64,000 bases of DNA from Candidatus Methylopumilus universalis. Lineage in GTDB: Bacteria; Pseudomonadota; Gammaproteobacteria; Burkholderiales; Methylophilaceae. The stretch is from NCBI RefSeq assembly GCF_006364435.1, contig NZ_CP040977.1, positions 744,001-808,000 on the forward strand. The letters are read 5' to 3'. The notes under the pieces were generated by a model, which was not told the DNA's origin, made no database searches, and worked only from the letters and a program-made list of their open reading frames with translations. The position numbers were made by a program, and so were the translations under genes. This document shows, in pieces, positions 33,604 through 42,829 of this stretch. Positions within the stretch are counted from its first letter, which is position 1. The number at the start of each line of letters is the position of its first letter.

Positions 33604-35099
33604 TTAAATTTCCACTTAATTAAATACTTTAAAAAAGAATTAAGGTGTATCAAAAATAATTTTATAGACTTTGATGACCCTCTTTCAAATCGATGGACTA
33701 TAGAAAATTGTGATGAAAAGTAATTATTTTTTAACTTATGCATTCGTCGTGAAATATCGACATCCTCCATGTAAAGAAAGAATCTTTCATCAAAACCACC
33801 TAGCTTTTGAAAGTCTCTTGTTTGGGCTAACAAAAAACATCCGCTAACACACTCGACAGGGTAAAATCCTGGTGAGTGTTTTACTGAATACTTAAAAAAT
33901 TTACTCTTAAAAAAATCAAATAAACCAGGAAAAGGTCGAAAAGAAAAATGATGCTTACCATTATAAAATTTTATGGCCGGTATAAGAAAACCAATTCTCT
34001 CCCAATTAAAAGATGAAATCATACTCTTTAATAAATTTGGTTCAAAAGAAACATCAGGATTAAGACAAAGATGAAATCTTGAATTCAGAGAACCTAAAAT
34101 GACAATATTATGAGCACTTCCAAATCCTATATTTGCATGTGTATTTAAAACATGAATTTTTTTATTGCCCAAAATCTCCTTAGGTAATACTTTTTTGCTA
34201 TTATTTATTATGAAAATTGATAATCTCAAACCTTTGCTATTCAACAAAGATTCTATAGTTTTAAGAAAAATTTCCATTGGAGTATCAAAATAAACAACTG
34301 AAACTGACAAATCACTCGTCTCTTGCGATAACAAACTAAAACTAGGAGGAAGAATTTGGTTAGAGTTAAATTGAATTTGATAGATTTTTTTAGATATCTT
34401 TTTCAATATACTTAATATGCTGTATTTACCTGAAAATAAAAGCTCGCTATTCGAAGTAAATATTGCAAAAATATTTTTTGAGCTTTTTCCGCCATCTCTC
34501 ATGACGGTTGTAAAATTATTCAAATAAACAAATCTGCTAGGCTTTAGAGCTTCGACTGTTCTTGAGATAAGATCATAATCTGCAGCAATTTTAAATCTCG
34601 TATCAAAAATACCCACTTCTTTAATAAGTGAGGTTCTAACAAAAAAACTTGGGTGTGGGATATTAAGCGGAAGTATCTTATTACTATGTAGATGTGAACG
34701 TAAATTTATCCACTTTCTAAAAACTCTAAAAGGATAGTAATTATTTACAATAAATATATTCCCAAAAAGCGCATCAACTTCTTCACCAAGACCTAAAGAG
34801 ACCTCTTTTAAGACGTCTGAAGAATAATACCAATCATCTGAATTAAGAAAGACTATAAATTCTCCTTTTGCTATTGAAAAAGCTTTGTTCATGCCAAAGT
34901 AAATTCCTCTATCTTTAGAAGAAATAAAGATTACATCTTTATATTTACTAACAATTTCTTTAGTTCCATCAGTTGACGCGCTATCTATAACAATATGCTC
35001 AAAATTCCTAAACGACTGATCTTTCAATGAAAGTAATGTATCTTCAATTGTAGATGCGGAATTCTTGGTTATAGTAATAACTGAAAACCTTGTGTTCAA
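33588..35099 (-). CDS. Tandem two-domain GT2 glycosyltransferase
   Basis: A 503-residue fusion of two GT-A family 2 domains. Domain 1 (about 1-240) starts [20 protein letters not shown] and has the nucleotide-sugar motif [10 protein letters not shown]. Domain 2 (about 265-500) resembles WbbL-type rhamnosyltransferases, with [19 protein letters not shown] and [16 protein letters not shown]. No membrane spans are evident. It is the last gene of the block, starting inside the stop of the previous gene (ATGA). Donor and acceptor sugars cannot be read; two linkages made by one polypeptide are likely. Confidence 0.85.
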   Translation of the reverse strand: MNTRFSVITITKNSASTIEDTLLSLKDQSFRNFEHIVIDSASTDGTKEIVSKYKDVIFISSKDRGIYFGMNKAFSIAKGEFIVFLNSDDWYYSSDVLKEVSLGLGEEVDALFGNIFIVNNYYPFRVFRKWINLRSHLHSNKILPLNIPHPSFFVRTSLIKEVGIFDTRFKIAADYDLISRTVEALKPSRFVYLNNFTTVMRDGGKSSKNIFAIFTSNSELLFSGKYSILSILKKISKKIYQIQFNSNQILPPSFSLLSQETSDLSVSVVYFDTPMEIFLKTIESLLNSKGLRLSIFIINNSKKVLPKEILGNKKIHVLNTHANIGFGSAHNIVILGSLNSRFHLCLNPDVSFEPNLLKSMISSFNWERIGFLIPAIKFYNGKHHFSFRPFPGLFDFFKSKFFKYSVKHSPGFYPVECVSGCFLLAQTRDFQKLGGFDERFFLYMEDVDISRRMHKLKNNYFSSQFSIVHRFERGSSKSIKLFLIHLNSFLKYLIKWKFNYDPI

Positions 35100-36166
35100 T
35101 TAAAATCCTTTAACTTGCTACAAAAAACTTGCCATGAATTATCTGCCAAGTAAGCTGGAGAAAATTGAGATAAGTTGTTACTAAAGACCTCAAGGATTAC
35201 CCTCTTAAAATCATCAATATTCTCATTTTGATAAAAAAAGGTACCGATTTTACATACCTCCCTAGAGTAAGGCAGATCAGGGCATATAATAGGAATGCCT
35301 AGTGATTGGGCTTCAATTAATGGAAGGCCTAATGATTCTTTTTGAGATAAGTAAACAATACAATCTATAGAGCGATACAACTCGAGTATTTTATTGTAAC
35401 TAAGAACACCAGTACATTGAATTAATCTAGATCTTGGGGCTGGATTTAAATCAGGATCAATTGTAAGTATGATCTTATCTATATATAAATCTAAAGATTT
35501 ATCTGAATCTAAAAACTTCAAGAAATCATGATTCTTATGTAAGTAGAATGCAGATGGATATAGCAGAGTAAGCGCTTTTTTGGGCCGTCGATGCTTAAAA
35601 GATAATCTAGCATTAAGAATAGCAGGCCTTTTCGCAATAAAATTTAAGCTAAGAGGATTGTCCAATAAGGATAATTGGCTTTTTTTTCTTAAGAAACTTA
35701 AATTCAAGGTAAGGCCTGATCTCATCACCCTCGTTTGAACATAAATATTTTTTATATGTGTACTCATTTTAGAGACAAAAAATAAAAAAAGAAGTTTTTT
35801 AATCAAGTTTGAAAGATTTATTGGATAATCTGAAAAAGATTCCGAATAAATAGGGTTATGAACAAGAACATTTTGCTTAACTTTTAAGTTAATTGGTATG
35901 TCTCCCAGCACAATAGTATTCAGAGGCTGAAAAAAAAAACGGGAAAAAAATAATTCAAAAAATCTAGAAATATAATTAGGGAAGTGTCTCCTAAAAATTG
36001 AAATTTTTTTATTTTTTTTAAGTTCGATTGGTAGTGAATCAAAAAGTGATTGCGAAACATACACCCTGAAAAGATTTTCGTCTGAAATCATCAAACTAAT
36101 AATGTCCCTACATAAAACAACTGCTCCCAATCCGTTTATATTAGTTGCATGTATGCAAAACTTCAT
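35096..36166 (-). CDS. GT4-like glycosyltransferase
   Basis: 356-residue GT-B enzyme of the glycosyltransferase group 1/GT4 type. The C-terminal domain carries LTLLYPSAFYLHKNHDFL, the E-x7-E region LPLIEAQSLGIPIICPDLPYSREV and GTFFYQNENIDDF, all typical of GT4. The N-terminal half is poorly conserved. A run of ten T lies near codon 76. Both ends overlap neighbouring GT genes by 4 bp, showing tight translational coupling. Specificity unknown. Confidence 0.8.
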   Translation of the reverse strand: MKFCIHATNINGLGAVVLCRDIISLMISDENLFRVYVSQSLFDSLPIELKKNKKISIFRRHFPNYISRFFELFFSRFFFQPLNTIVLGDIPINLKVKQNVLVHNPIYSESFSDYPINLSNLIKKLLFLFFVSKMSTHIKNIYVQTRVMRSGLTLNLSFLRKKSQLSLLDNPLSLNFIAKRPAILNARLSFKHRRPKKALTLLYPSAFYLHKNHDFLKFLDSDKSLDLYIDKIILTIDPDLNPAPRSRLIQCTGVLSYNKILELYRSIDCIVYLSQKESLGLPLIEAQSLGIPIICPDLPYSREVCKIGTFFYQNENIDDFKRVILEVFSNNLSQFSPAYLADNSWQVFCSKLKDFN

Positions 36167-36900
36167 AAAAAAAAGTTTACCAATCTAAAATAATAGCTTT
36201 TGATATAATAATAAAGTTTATTATCACCGTAGACCGCAAGTCTTACTTTTAATGCTTCACTTCTCGCTTTTGATTCAAATTTGACCATTTTTCGTTCTTT
36301 ATGAATTCTATTGCATGACACAACCCAATTAGCATGATGCATTTTAATAGAGTTATCTTGCATGAAATGAATCCACAGATCAAGATCCATAGAATAATTT
36401 AAATCAGTATTCAATTTATATCTCTCAAAAAGATTCTTTTTAAAAAAACAAGTTGGCTGAGAGAGACTATTAACATAAACTAATTTCATAGTATTCATAC
36501 CAATAAATGATCTCTCTTTTATATATTCTCCAACTTCATTAACGAGAATATCATTACCATAAATGAAATCATAATTATGTGACTCGAAGAGATTATTAAT
36601 TTTAAATAATATATTCTCATCGACAAAAAAATCATCATAATTTAACCAAAATAAGACATCGCCAGTGGCCAATGAAAATCCTTTGTTGAGAGCATCAGCT
36701 TGACCTTTGTCTTTTTCTGAAATAACTTTTATAAAAGGAAGATGAGTATATTTTTCGATAATTTTTATTGTATCGTCACTAGAAACTCCGTCGATAATTA
36801 TGTACTCAAAATTTTTATAATTCTGACTTACCACAGAACTAATGGTTCTTTCTATATATTTTTGACCATTTAAAACTGGGGTAACTATTGAAAACTTCAT
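36163..36900 (-). CDS. GT2 glycosyltransferase
   Basis: 245-residue GT-A protein. It starts SIVTPVLNGQKYIERTISSV, then IIIDGVSSDDTIKIIEKY and the metal-binding FWLNYDDFF, the standard family 2 arrangement, related to WcaA-like transferases. The C-terminal half contains LDLWIHFMQ. It overlaps both neighbours by 4 bp. Substrates unknown. Confidence 0.88.
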   Translation of the reverse strand: MKFSIVTPVLNGQKYIERTISSVVSQNYKNFEYIIIDGVSSDDTIKIIEKYTHLPFIKVISEKDKGQADALNKGFSLATGDVLFWLNYDDFFVDENILFKINNLFESHNYDFIYGNDILVNEVGEYIKERSFIGMNTMKLVYVNSLSQPTCFFKKNLFERYKLNTDLNYSMDLDLWIHFMQDNSIKMHHANWVVSCNRIHKERKMVKFESKARSEALKVRLAVYGDNKLYYYIKSYYFRLVNFFL

Positions 36901-37982
36901 AGTATTAAATAATTTTTAAAGAATTTATATAGATCTCTAGAATATTTAATATACTTTAAATTCACATTAGCGTTCGTTGCGATGAACGCTGCCTGATTCT
37001 CACTATACGAAGAATATCCATGCATTGACTTACATGCTCGAACACCAAAGAAATTCGGTACAAACATCATTCCTTCATTTAGCCTAAATATAATATCGCC
37101 AAAGTCTTTATTTGTAATTCCAAAAGTCTTTCTCTCCTGTCTGTTAATAATTTTTCCATACTTATACCCTTTAAGGTATTTAAGGATGTCCAAATGAAAT
37201 ACTTTGTCATATGTCCAAAATCTAATAAAGGTAGAATCTATAAAATAATGATAGGTAAAGTCAGAAGGTTTACCAAAAATATGCTCAACATTTAATGCAA
37301 GAACTTTTGTAACATTCGACATTCCATGATCTGAAAAAATAAAAATATTTAAAGATTCTAATGGCTTATTAGTTTTAAAAAAATTAATAAGCCTTAACAA
37401 GTGAAAATCAAGAAGCTTTAAATGGGAGTCATACTGCTTAGAATTAACGCCGTATATGTGAGAAATATTATCAAGATCAACAAGAGATAAGAAAGTATTT
37501 TTTGAGTATGATTTATACAAACTATTAATAGCAATCAAATCTCTTTTGCCAACACTTTTTTTTATCTGTGAGGAATCTGAAATTAAGAAATTAAAATCTT
37601 TAATTATATTTGGCGATTTGAAAAAGCTAAAATGATGGGGTCCATTTGATTGGAACATATTAAAATATGAAAAGGGTATATTAAAAAAATTAAAGCCGCA
37701 TTTTTTTAAAAATAAACGTATGGCAAGATTCAGATACTTAATGCCTCTAAAATAGTCGAGAAATTTGTAAAAAGATACTTTCCGTGAGGTTGGAAATCTA
37801 CATAATGACCACTCATTGAAATATCCAATTTCGTCTGGTGTTTTACCTGTAACTATCTCAGCGTAAATATTATTACTAAAACCAACTCCTGGAATCACCT
37901 TTTTAACTTTAAAAGTATTTATCAGAGAGAGTTTTCTTGAATTTTTGAACGACAAGCCGTCAATAAATATCAAAAGATTCAA
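36897..37982 (-). CDS. Alkaline-phosphatase-superfamily (NPP-like) phosphodiesterase
   Basis: 361 residues with the metal-site plan of nucleotide pyrophosphatase/phosphodiesterases: Asp8 (FIDG), a serine at the nucleophile position (Ser36 in GFSNNIYAEIVTG), Asp171 and His175 (DNISH), Asp218-His219 (SDHGMSN) and His321 (MHGYS). I see no signal peptide or membrane span, so the enzyme should be cytoplasmic, unusual for this family. It shares a 4-bp overlap with a nucleotidyltransferase-fold protein upstream. Likely substrates are phosphodiester or pyrophosphate bonds of sugar nucleotides, or a phosphate-linked glycan substituent; this is inference. Confidence 0.7.
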   Translation of the reverse strand: MNLLIFIDGLSFKNSRKLSLINTFKVKKVIPGVGFSNNIYAEIVTGKTPDEIGYFNEWSLCRFPTSRKVSFYKFLDYFRGIKYLNLAIRLFLKKCGFNFFNIPFSYFNMFQSNGPHHFSFFKSPNIIKDFNFLISDSSQIKKSVGKRDLIAINSLYKSYSKNTFLSLVDLDNISHIYGVNSKQYDSHLKLLDFHLLRLINFFKTNKPLESLNIFIFSDHGMSNVTKVLALNVEHIFGKPSDFTYHYFIDSTFIRFWTYDKVFHLDILKYLKGYKYGKIINRQERKTFGITNKDFGDIIFRLNEGMMFVPNFFGVRACKSMHGYSSYSENQAAFIATNANVNLKYIKYSRDLYKFFKNYLIL

Positions 37983-39130
37983 TGTGTAAACCTTTCTTTA
38001 CTTGGATTAAATAATATGCAGGAAAAAATACTCTCGAGGTTCTTATATGATTGCATGTAAATTTCATAAGAGCTTCGATTTTTAGTTAATAATTTATTTT
38101 TAAAAATTAGATTATGATTTTTAATGATGTTTAATAGCGTTTCTTTAGATTTAACATCTGATTGCTTTTTTGCAATAACAAAGGTATGCATATCTATCAA
38201 AAGTTGCGCCAAATTATTCCTAAAGTTTATTGGTTTTTGCTGAAAAATTAGGTGAAAAGCTCTTAATTTGAGCAAAAAAAATCTAAATCTATAGCGAATA
38301 TCGAATTGTTGACTATCTTTTTTATGCTCAATCTCATGTAATAAATCTTTGTACATCTCAAGAAAATTACTCAATTTTATTGGGCTATTCAATGGATGTT
38401 TTATATTTAATTTGATATCTAAAGCGGTTACAAAGATGTTCTTATATTTAGTTGTGAAATCATATCGATGAGTATTTATATAGTCATTTCTTGATTTGTA
38501 CGAAGATCTAAGTATGCCTTGGTTTGGAAGAAAAATAGTTAGCGCATCCAGGCAGTTTCTCGCAATCATAAAGTTTAGGTTTTCTTTTGTTTGTTTTTCA
38601 CTTATAAATCTTAATGAGTGCCAAAGCCTGACATAAATCAAATCATTTACAGAGTTTAAAGAGAGATTATTGATATTTATTTGTTTAAAAAAATGATTTA
38701 ATAATATATTATTTTTTCCCAGTAAAATTCCATTTACGGATAATTCATATTTCCAGATAGAATTTGGTGACATTAGCAATTTAAAAATTGAATAAAATCC
38801 ATAATCAATCTCAAAGAAAGGGCTGTAACTTAATAGCCCATTATTGTGTTTATCTAAAACTCTTAGAAGCTTTGTTTTAAATATTTTGGTTAGAAAAAAA
38901 GGATATAAAACAATAAATTCAATATCACTATAGAATTTTATTCCTTTTTTTGAATATTTATAGGAAAGCTCATTCCTAGAAGTACTTCCTATCAACAAAA
39001 TATTAACGAAGTAATTCTCATGTATTAATAAGGCCAAATCATCAAACAGAGCTATTAAATATGTAGCTACTATTTCGTGATAAAAAAACTTAATTTTTTT
39101 TTTAAATTTACTTGCTTTTGTGTTTTTCAA
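37979..39130 (-). CDS. Putative nucleotidyltransferase-fold protein
   Basis: I do not recognise this 383-residue protein as a named family. Near residues 45-75 it has LLIGSTSRNEL followed about 20 residues later by SDIEFIVLYP, which fits the hG[GS]...Dh[DE]h signature of the nucleotidyltransferase superfamily; FFEIDYGFY near 105-112 could provide the third carboxylate. The rest is helical and basic. A ten-A run covers codons 10-13. It overlaps a GT2 gene upstream by 23 bp and an NPP-like phosphodiesterase downstream by 4 bp. A role in modifying the glycan or its precursor is inferred from position. Confidence 0.55.
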   Translation of the reverse strand: MKNTKASKFKKKIKFFYHEIVATYLIALFDDLALLIHENYFVNILLIGSTSRNELSYKYSKKGIKFYSDIEFIVLYPFFLTKIFKTKLLRVLDKHNNGLLSYSPFFEIDYGFYSIFKLLMSPNSIWKYELSVNGILLGKNNILLNHFFKQININNLSLNSVNDLIYVRLWHSLRFISEKQTKENLNFMIARNCLDALTIFLPNQGILRSSYKSRNDYINTHRYDFTTKYKNIFVTALDIKLNIKHPLNSPIKLSNFLEMYKDLLHEIEHKKDSQQFDIRYRFRFFLLKLRAFHLIFQQKPINFRNNLAQLLIDMHTFVIAKKQSDVKSKETLLNIIKNHNLIFKNKLLTKNRSSYEIYMQSYKNLESIFSCILFNPSKERFTH

Positions 39131-39764
39131 TCAATAATTCCGTAAATTTTTCCATTTTTTCTTTTTTAAGCGTCATGTTCATTCCATGAATATGATATTT
39201 ATATAAAGGAAGGCTTACATAGCCAATTCGATATTTATGTTTGAATCTTATTCTCAAATCCTCATCTTCTCTAAATAAAAAGTTGGTATCATAAAGCCCA
39301 ATATCAATAAGCTTATCTGCCCTGTACATGATTCCACATCCAATAGGAAATTCTTCATGTCGTTTTCTTTCTGATACATTTTGTAAATCATCAATTAGTA
39401 AATAATCGCAAGCAAATGCGTCAATATCATTATTAAGCTGAAGATGTATCATTAAGATATACAAATAATCTTCATGGACATAGTCATCGGAATCAACTCT
39501 CACTATAAACTGACCTTTTGCTTTTAAAATTCCAGCATTTAATGCTGCTGGAAGACCAAGGTTATTGTCATGTTCAATTAACTCAATACTTTCGCTATAT
39601 TTTTCTAGGATTTTTTTGGTATTATCTGTGCTTGCATCATTAATAATAATTATTTCAAATAATTCTGGATTAATTTTATTATTTAATATCGATCTAATAC
39701 ATCTCCCGATATATTTTTCAGAATTAAATACTGGGACAATAACTGATATTTTCGGATTTTTCAT
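39108..39764 (-). CDS. GT2 glycosyltransferase
   Basis: 218-residue family 2 GT-A protein: SVIVPVFNSEKYIGRCIRSI, IIINDASTDNTKKILEKY and metal site VRVDSDDYVHEDYLY. LFREDEDLRIRFKHKYRIGY is the usual late acidic motif. It is short but complete for a single catalytic domain. It overlaps the cytidylyltransferase gene upstream by 41 bp and the nucleotidyltransferase-fold gene downstream by 23 bp. Substrates unknown. Confidence 0.88.
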   Translation of the reverse strand: MKNPKISVIVPVFNSEKYIGRCIRSILNNKINPELFEIIIINDASTDNTKKILEKYSESIELIEHDNNLGLPAALNAGILKAKGQFIVRVDSDDYVHEDYLYILMIHLQLNNDIDAFACDYLLIDDLQNVSERKRHEEFPIGCGIMYRADKLIDIGLYDTNFLFREDEDLRIRFKHKYRIGYVSLPLYKYHIHGMNMTLKKEKMEKFTELLIEKHKSK

Positions 39765-40515
39765 TTTTATATAAAAAACGAGAAGGTAAGGTTATATTAC
39801 TCTGTTTTATAAATCTATCGGAAAATTCTTCTTTGTTACTATCTATGTAATTCAGGATTGCATTAAGATTATTTGTCTTGGGATCAAAATTAGCCAAGAC
39901 TTTTTTTATGAAAACAAGATCCTTAGGAGTATCTATAGTCAATGATAGATTTGAAAATATTTTTTTTACTTTTCTAGAATTGTATTTATTTACTAGAAGT
40001 TTGTCGGGTCTTTTTAGCATGTATGTCATGTACTCCGTACAATCTTTTCTTCTGATATTTGCATGAGCTTTAATAAGTGCCTTGAGATTTATAATTTCAG
40101 AGCGAGTTCCTATTGGCGAATCTACTGTGTAAGTGTAATCGCTCTTTAGATAAAGATGACTTTTTAACATACTTTGCATTAAGTAAGGATCCGTAAGAGG
40201 GTTGTCACCTGTGACCCTGATTATTGTTTCGGCATTAAATTTTAAACCGCAATCAATAAACCTTTTCATAACATCAAGCCTGCTCCCAGAAAAAAACCCA
40301 ATATTATATTTTCTTGACCACTCTGACAGTTGTTGATCTTCGGGGGAGTTTGAAGTACAAATCACAAGATTTTTTCTTGGAATTACTTTTAGTAAATTTC
40401 CAATAAGAATAGAAATTAATGGCTCTCCATTAATTTTTCTAATTGCTTTTTTAGGAAGGCGCTTAGAGTTCAATCTTACCGCTATTAAAACAACTGAATT
40501 ATCCCAAATCTTCAT
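39724..40515 (-). CDS. SpsF/NeuA-like cytidylyltransferase
   Basis: 263-residue protein with the cytidylyltransferase signature RLNSKRLPKKAIRKINGEPLI at its N-terminus and RVTGDNPLTDP as the metal-binding region. This pattern is that of the SpsF/CMP-sialate synthetase group (COG1861-like). It would activate a nonulosonic or related acid with CTP for transfer into the glycan. Its stop and start overlap both neighbours, and the gene directly upstream is a NeuB-like synthase, so synthesis and activation are probably consecutive. The sugar is unknown. Confidence 0.8.
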   Translation of the reverse strand: MKIWDNSVVLIAVRLNSKRLPKKAIRKINGEPLISILIGNLLKVIPRKNLVICTSNSPEDQQLSEWSRKYNIGFFSGSRLDVMKRFIDCGLKFNAETIIRVTGDNPLTDPYLMQSMLKSHLYLKSDYTYTVDSPIGTRSEIINLKALIKAHANIRRKDCTEYMTYMLKRPDKLLVNKYNSRKVKKIFSNLSLTIDTPKDLVFIKKVLANFDPKTNNLNAILNYIDSNKEEFSDRFIKQSNITLPSRFLYKNEKSENISYCPSI

Positions 40516-41497
40516 TAGAAATCATCTGTCCAGCATTTAATGTAGTTAGAAAAACTTTGTAGTTTTTATTTGAAAAATCTATTCTAGCAAGCCCAGGGCT
40601 CGATGTTCTTTTAAAAACAATTTTATCAAGGCTAAATGGCTGGTTTTTTTCAATATGTTCTTTTGCAATAGCAAATTTTTTCATATTTTCCCTGTAGTTG
40701 CTTTCAGCAGGATCTAATAAATTAAATTCACTCATTTTCATCATCTCTGCTACATTTTTTATGTCAGAAATGAAAATCTTAAATTCATCGATATTAAGGG
40801 CGGAATGATAGTCTGATTTTTTTAAAAACCTATCTGGTGATATGTGCTTTTCTATATATGACGCTCCAAAAGCAAGCGCGAGGAAGCACGGAATATCTCT
40901 AAGTTTGTTGTTGCTATCAGTATGATCAGCATATCCAACATCAAATTTAAATGTATCGGACAGCCATTTAATTTTACTAATATTAACATCATCAATTTGC
41001 GTTGGAAAATTTTGAAATCCGTGTAGTAAAATAGTTTTGTTTTTATATTGTTTTAGGTGCTCAGCTAGAATATATATTTCATCTATAACGGCTCCACCCA
41101 CACCTATAAATACTGGCTTATTATATGAATAGATTTTATGTATAAGTGAAAAGTCATTTATATCAGATGTTGGAATTTTATAGGCATAGATTAATGAGTG
41201 GTTGTTTATAAGCCCAACTGATTTTTCGTCATAGAATTCACATATAACCTTTAAATTACATTTCGACGCTTCATGAATTAGTAAATCCCAGTCGCTAGGT
41301 TTAATGTAGATCGAATTCAGGGGGGAGTTAACTACAGAGTCTGCAACTAGTTCACTTGTATCAAAAATTTGAAACTTTACAAATTCCACCCCAATACTAC
41401 TAATAGATCGAATTAGTTGCAAACAGGCAGAAAAACTTCCTTCATGGGATGAAGCAATTTCGCATATTATCTTCGGCACATCATTTAATTTATCCAT
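40499..41497 (-). CDS. Divergent NeuB-type sugar-acid synthase (second paralogue)
   Basis: 332 residues, NeuB TIM barrel followed by a SAF-like C-terminus. Matches include CEIASSHEGSF, FVKFQIFD, YKIPTSDIND, VGYADHTDS and IEKHIS; the metal histidines and phosphate-binding serines or equivalents are kept. It differs from classic sialate synthases at LLHGFQNFPTQ (versus H-C-x-x-x-YPT) and at KRTSSPGLARI in the SAF part. It probably condenses phosphoenolpyruvate with a sugar, but perhaps not the usual N-acetylmannosamine type. Overlaps the cytidylyltransferase by 17 bp and the radical SAM gene by 13 bp. Confidence 0.8.
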   Translation of the reverse strand: MDKLNDVPKIICEIASSHEGSFSACLQLIRSISSIGVEFVKFQIFDTSELVADSVVNSPLNSIYIKPSDWDLLIHEASKCNLKVICEFYDEKSVGLINNHSLIYAYKIPTSDINDFSLIHKIYSYNKPVFIGVGGAVIDEIYILAEHLKQYKNKTILLHGFQNFPTQIDDVNISKIKWLSDTFKFDVGYADHTDSNNKLRDIPCFLALAFGASYIEKHISPDRFLKKSDYHSALNIDEFKIFISDIKNVAEMMKMSEFNLLDPAESNYRENMKKFAIAKEHIEKNQPFSLDKIVFKRTSSPGLARIDFSNKNYKVFLTTLNAGQMISNEDLG

Positions 41498-42825
41498 TCA
41501 TAAGTATCCTTAAATGAGCAACCCTTGCAAACCTCTATTTTATCGATATTTCCTTCGATATGAGATTGTCTTACTTTATTAATTTCCATGCCATTCCAGA
41601 TGTCTTTTAAGGAGCTAATTTTTTCCAATGGCTTGTTAAAAACAGGAGGTAGCTTAACTCCTGACATTAAGTCAAAGCCCTTTTTGGATTCATTTATGCT
41701 TTTAATAACTATATATTTATCTTTATGGGGGTCCCCAAAAGGCTTGTCTGAAATGAAGCCAACAGGGTGCATCGAACCCCAGTCATAGCAGCACATAGAA
41801 ACTCTGCCATCGTATGTCACCATAAGCCTCTGAAATGGTTGCTCACATGGCTTGCGCTTATTAGCCACAAATAAAATACCACTTGGATCTTTCAAATAGG
41901 CAGGATTATTAACAAGATTATGCTTTTTGCAAAGATTTTGATAATTTTGTAAATCAAATTCAGACAAATGACTCACTTCGCCGCCTCTTTCTGTGTATTG
42001 AGTAACAGTTACGTCATCAACATAATTAGAAAATAATTTAAAAAAACTATCAATTTCACTTGAGGTTTGATCTGTGAGAATCATTTGAATTTTTGTCGTA
42101 GGAAACTTAGCCCCCAATCCACTTCTAATCTTTTTAAAATTTTTAATATTTTCATAAACATCATCAAAACTATTAAACTTAAATCTGCCAGGCCTCATTT
42201 TTTCATAAGTTTCCTTCGATCCGCCATCAAATGAATAAATAAGATGGTCGAGGCCAGAATTAATTAAACTATGAGATTTTCTTTCATCCAAATGAGTGGC
42301 ATTGGTATTAATAATAGTATCAATAATTCCATTTTCTTTTGAATACCTTATGTACTCATGCAATCTTGGATTTAGTAGGGGTTCGCCCCTCCAATTAAAT
42401 TTTAGAGATGGAACTCCCAAATCTGCAGCCTGATCAATAACATTAAAACATAGCTCATCCGAAATAATTTTATCTGGCGTAGCTAGTGACTCTCGATAAC
42501 AAAAAGGGCAAGCTAAATCACAAATTGCAGCAGTTTCAATATCAACACACAATGGAATATTCTGAACTTTTTCTGGGTTATGAATTCTGTTAATTTGATC
42601 TGCGGGCTGTCTCTTCCAATTTTTACGATAAGTAATAAAGTTATTTTTAAATAAATTTAATGCCTCATTAAAATTAGCAGAATTTTTCGTCATAAAAGTC
42701 TTGAAGGCAAGATTTTCAGACATATTTTCAACCATAAAATTTTCACGATCAAATGTAGTGGTATTTTTTGAAACAATTGACGAGCCTGTTAAAATTTTTT
42801 GCTTATATAAATTAATTTTTTCCAT
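41485..42825 (-). CDS. Radical SAM/SPASM domain protein
   Basis: 446 residues. The radical SAM cysteines are in CDLACPFCYRE near residue 115, followed by FNWRGEPLLNP and HLIYSFDGGSKETYEKMRPG. A SPASM region follows with KPCEQPFQRLMVTYDGRVSMCCYDW and ends with CKGCSFKDTY, able to hold an auxiliary cluster. I chose ATG at 42825 because GGAGT lies 6 nt upstream; the longer frame to 42867 reads into the preceding gene. Enzymes like this dehydrogenate, epimerise or modify sugars and peptides. Placement between two NeuB paralogues suggests action on a sugar precursor. Function unknown. Confidence 0.85.
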   Translation of the reverse strand: MEKINLYKQKILTGSSIVSKNTTTFDRENFMVENMSENLAFKTFMTKNSANFNEALNLFKNNFITYRKNWKRQPADQINRIHNPEKVQNIPLCVDIETAAICDLACPFCYRESLATPDKIISDELCFNVIDQAADLGVPSLKFNWRGEPLLNPRLHEYIRYSKENGIIDTIINTNATHLDERKSHSLINSGLDHLIYSFDGGSKETYEKMRPGRFKFNSFDDVYENIKNFKKIRSGLGAKFPTTKIQMILTDQTSSEIDSFFKLFSNYVDDVTVTQYTERGGEVSHLSEFDLQNYQNLCKKHNLVNNPAYLKDPSGILFVANKRKPCEQPFQRLMVTYDGRVSMCCYDWGSMHPVGFISDKPFGDPHKDKYIVIKSINESKKGFDLMSGVKLPPVFNKPLEKISSLKDIWNGMEINKVRQSHIEGNIDKIEVCKGCSFKDTYEWIN

Positions 42826-42829
42826 CAAT

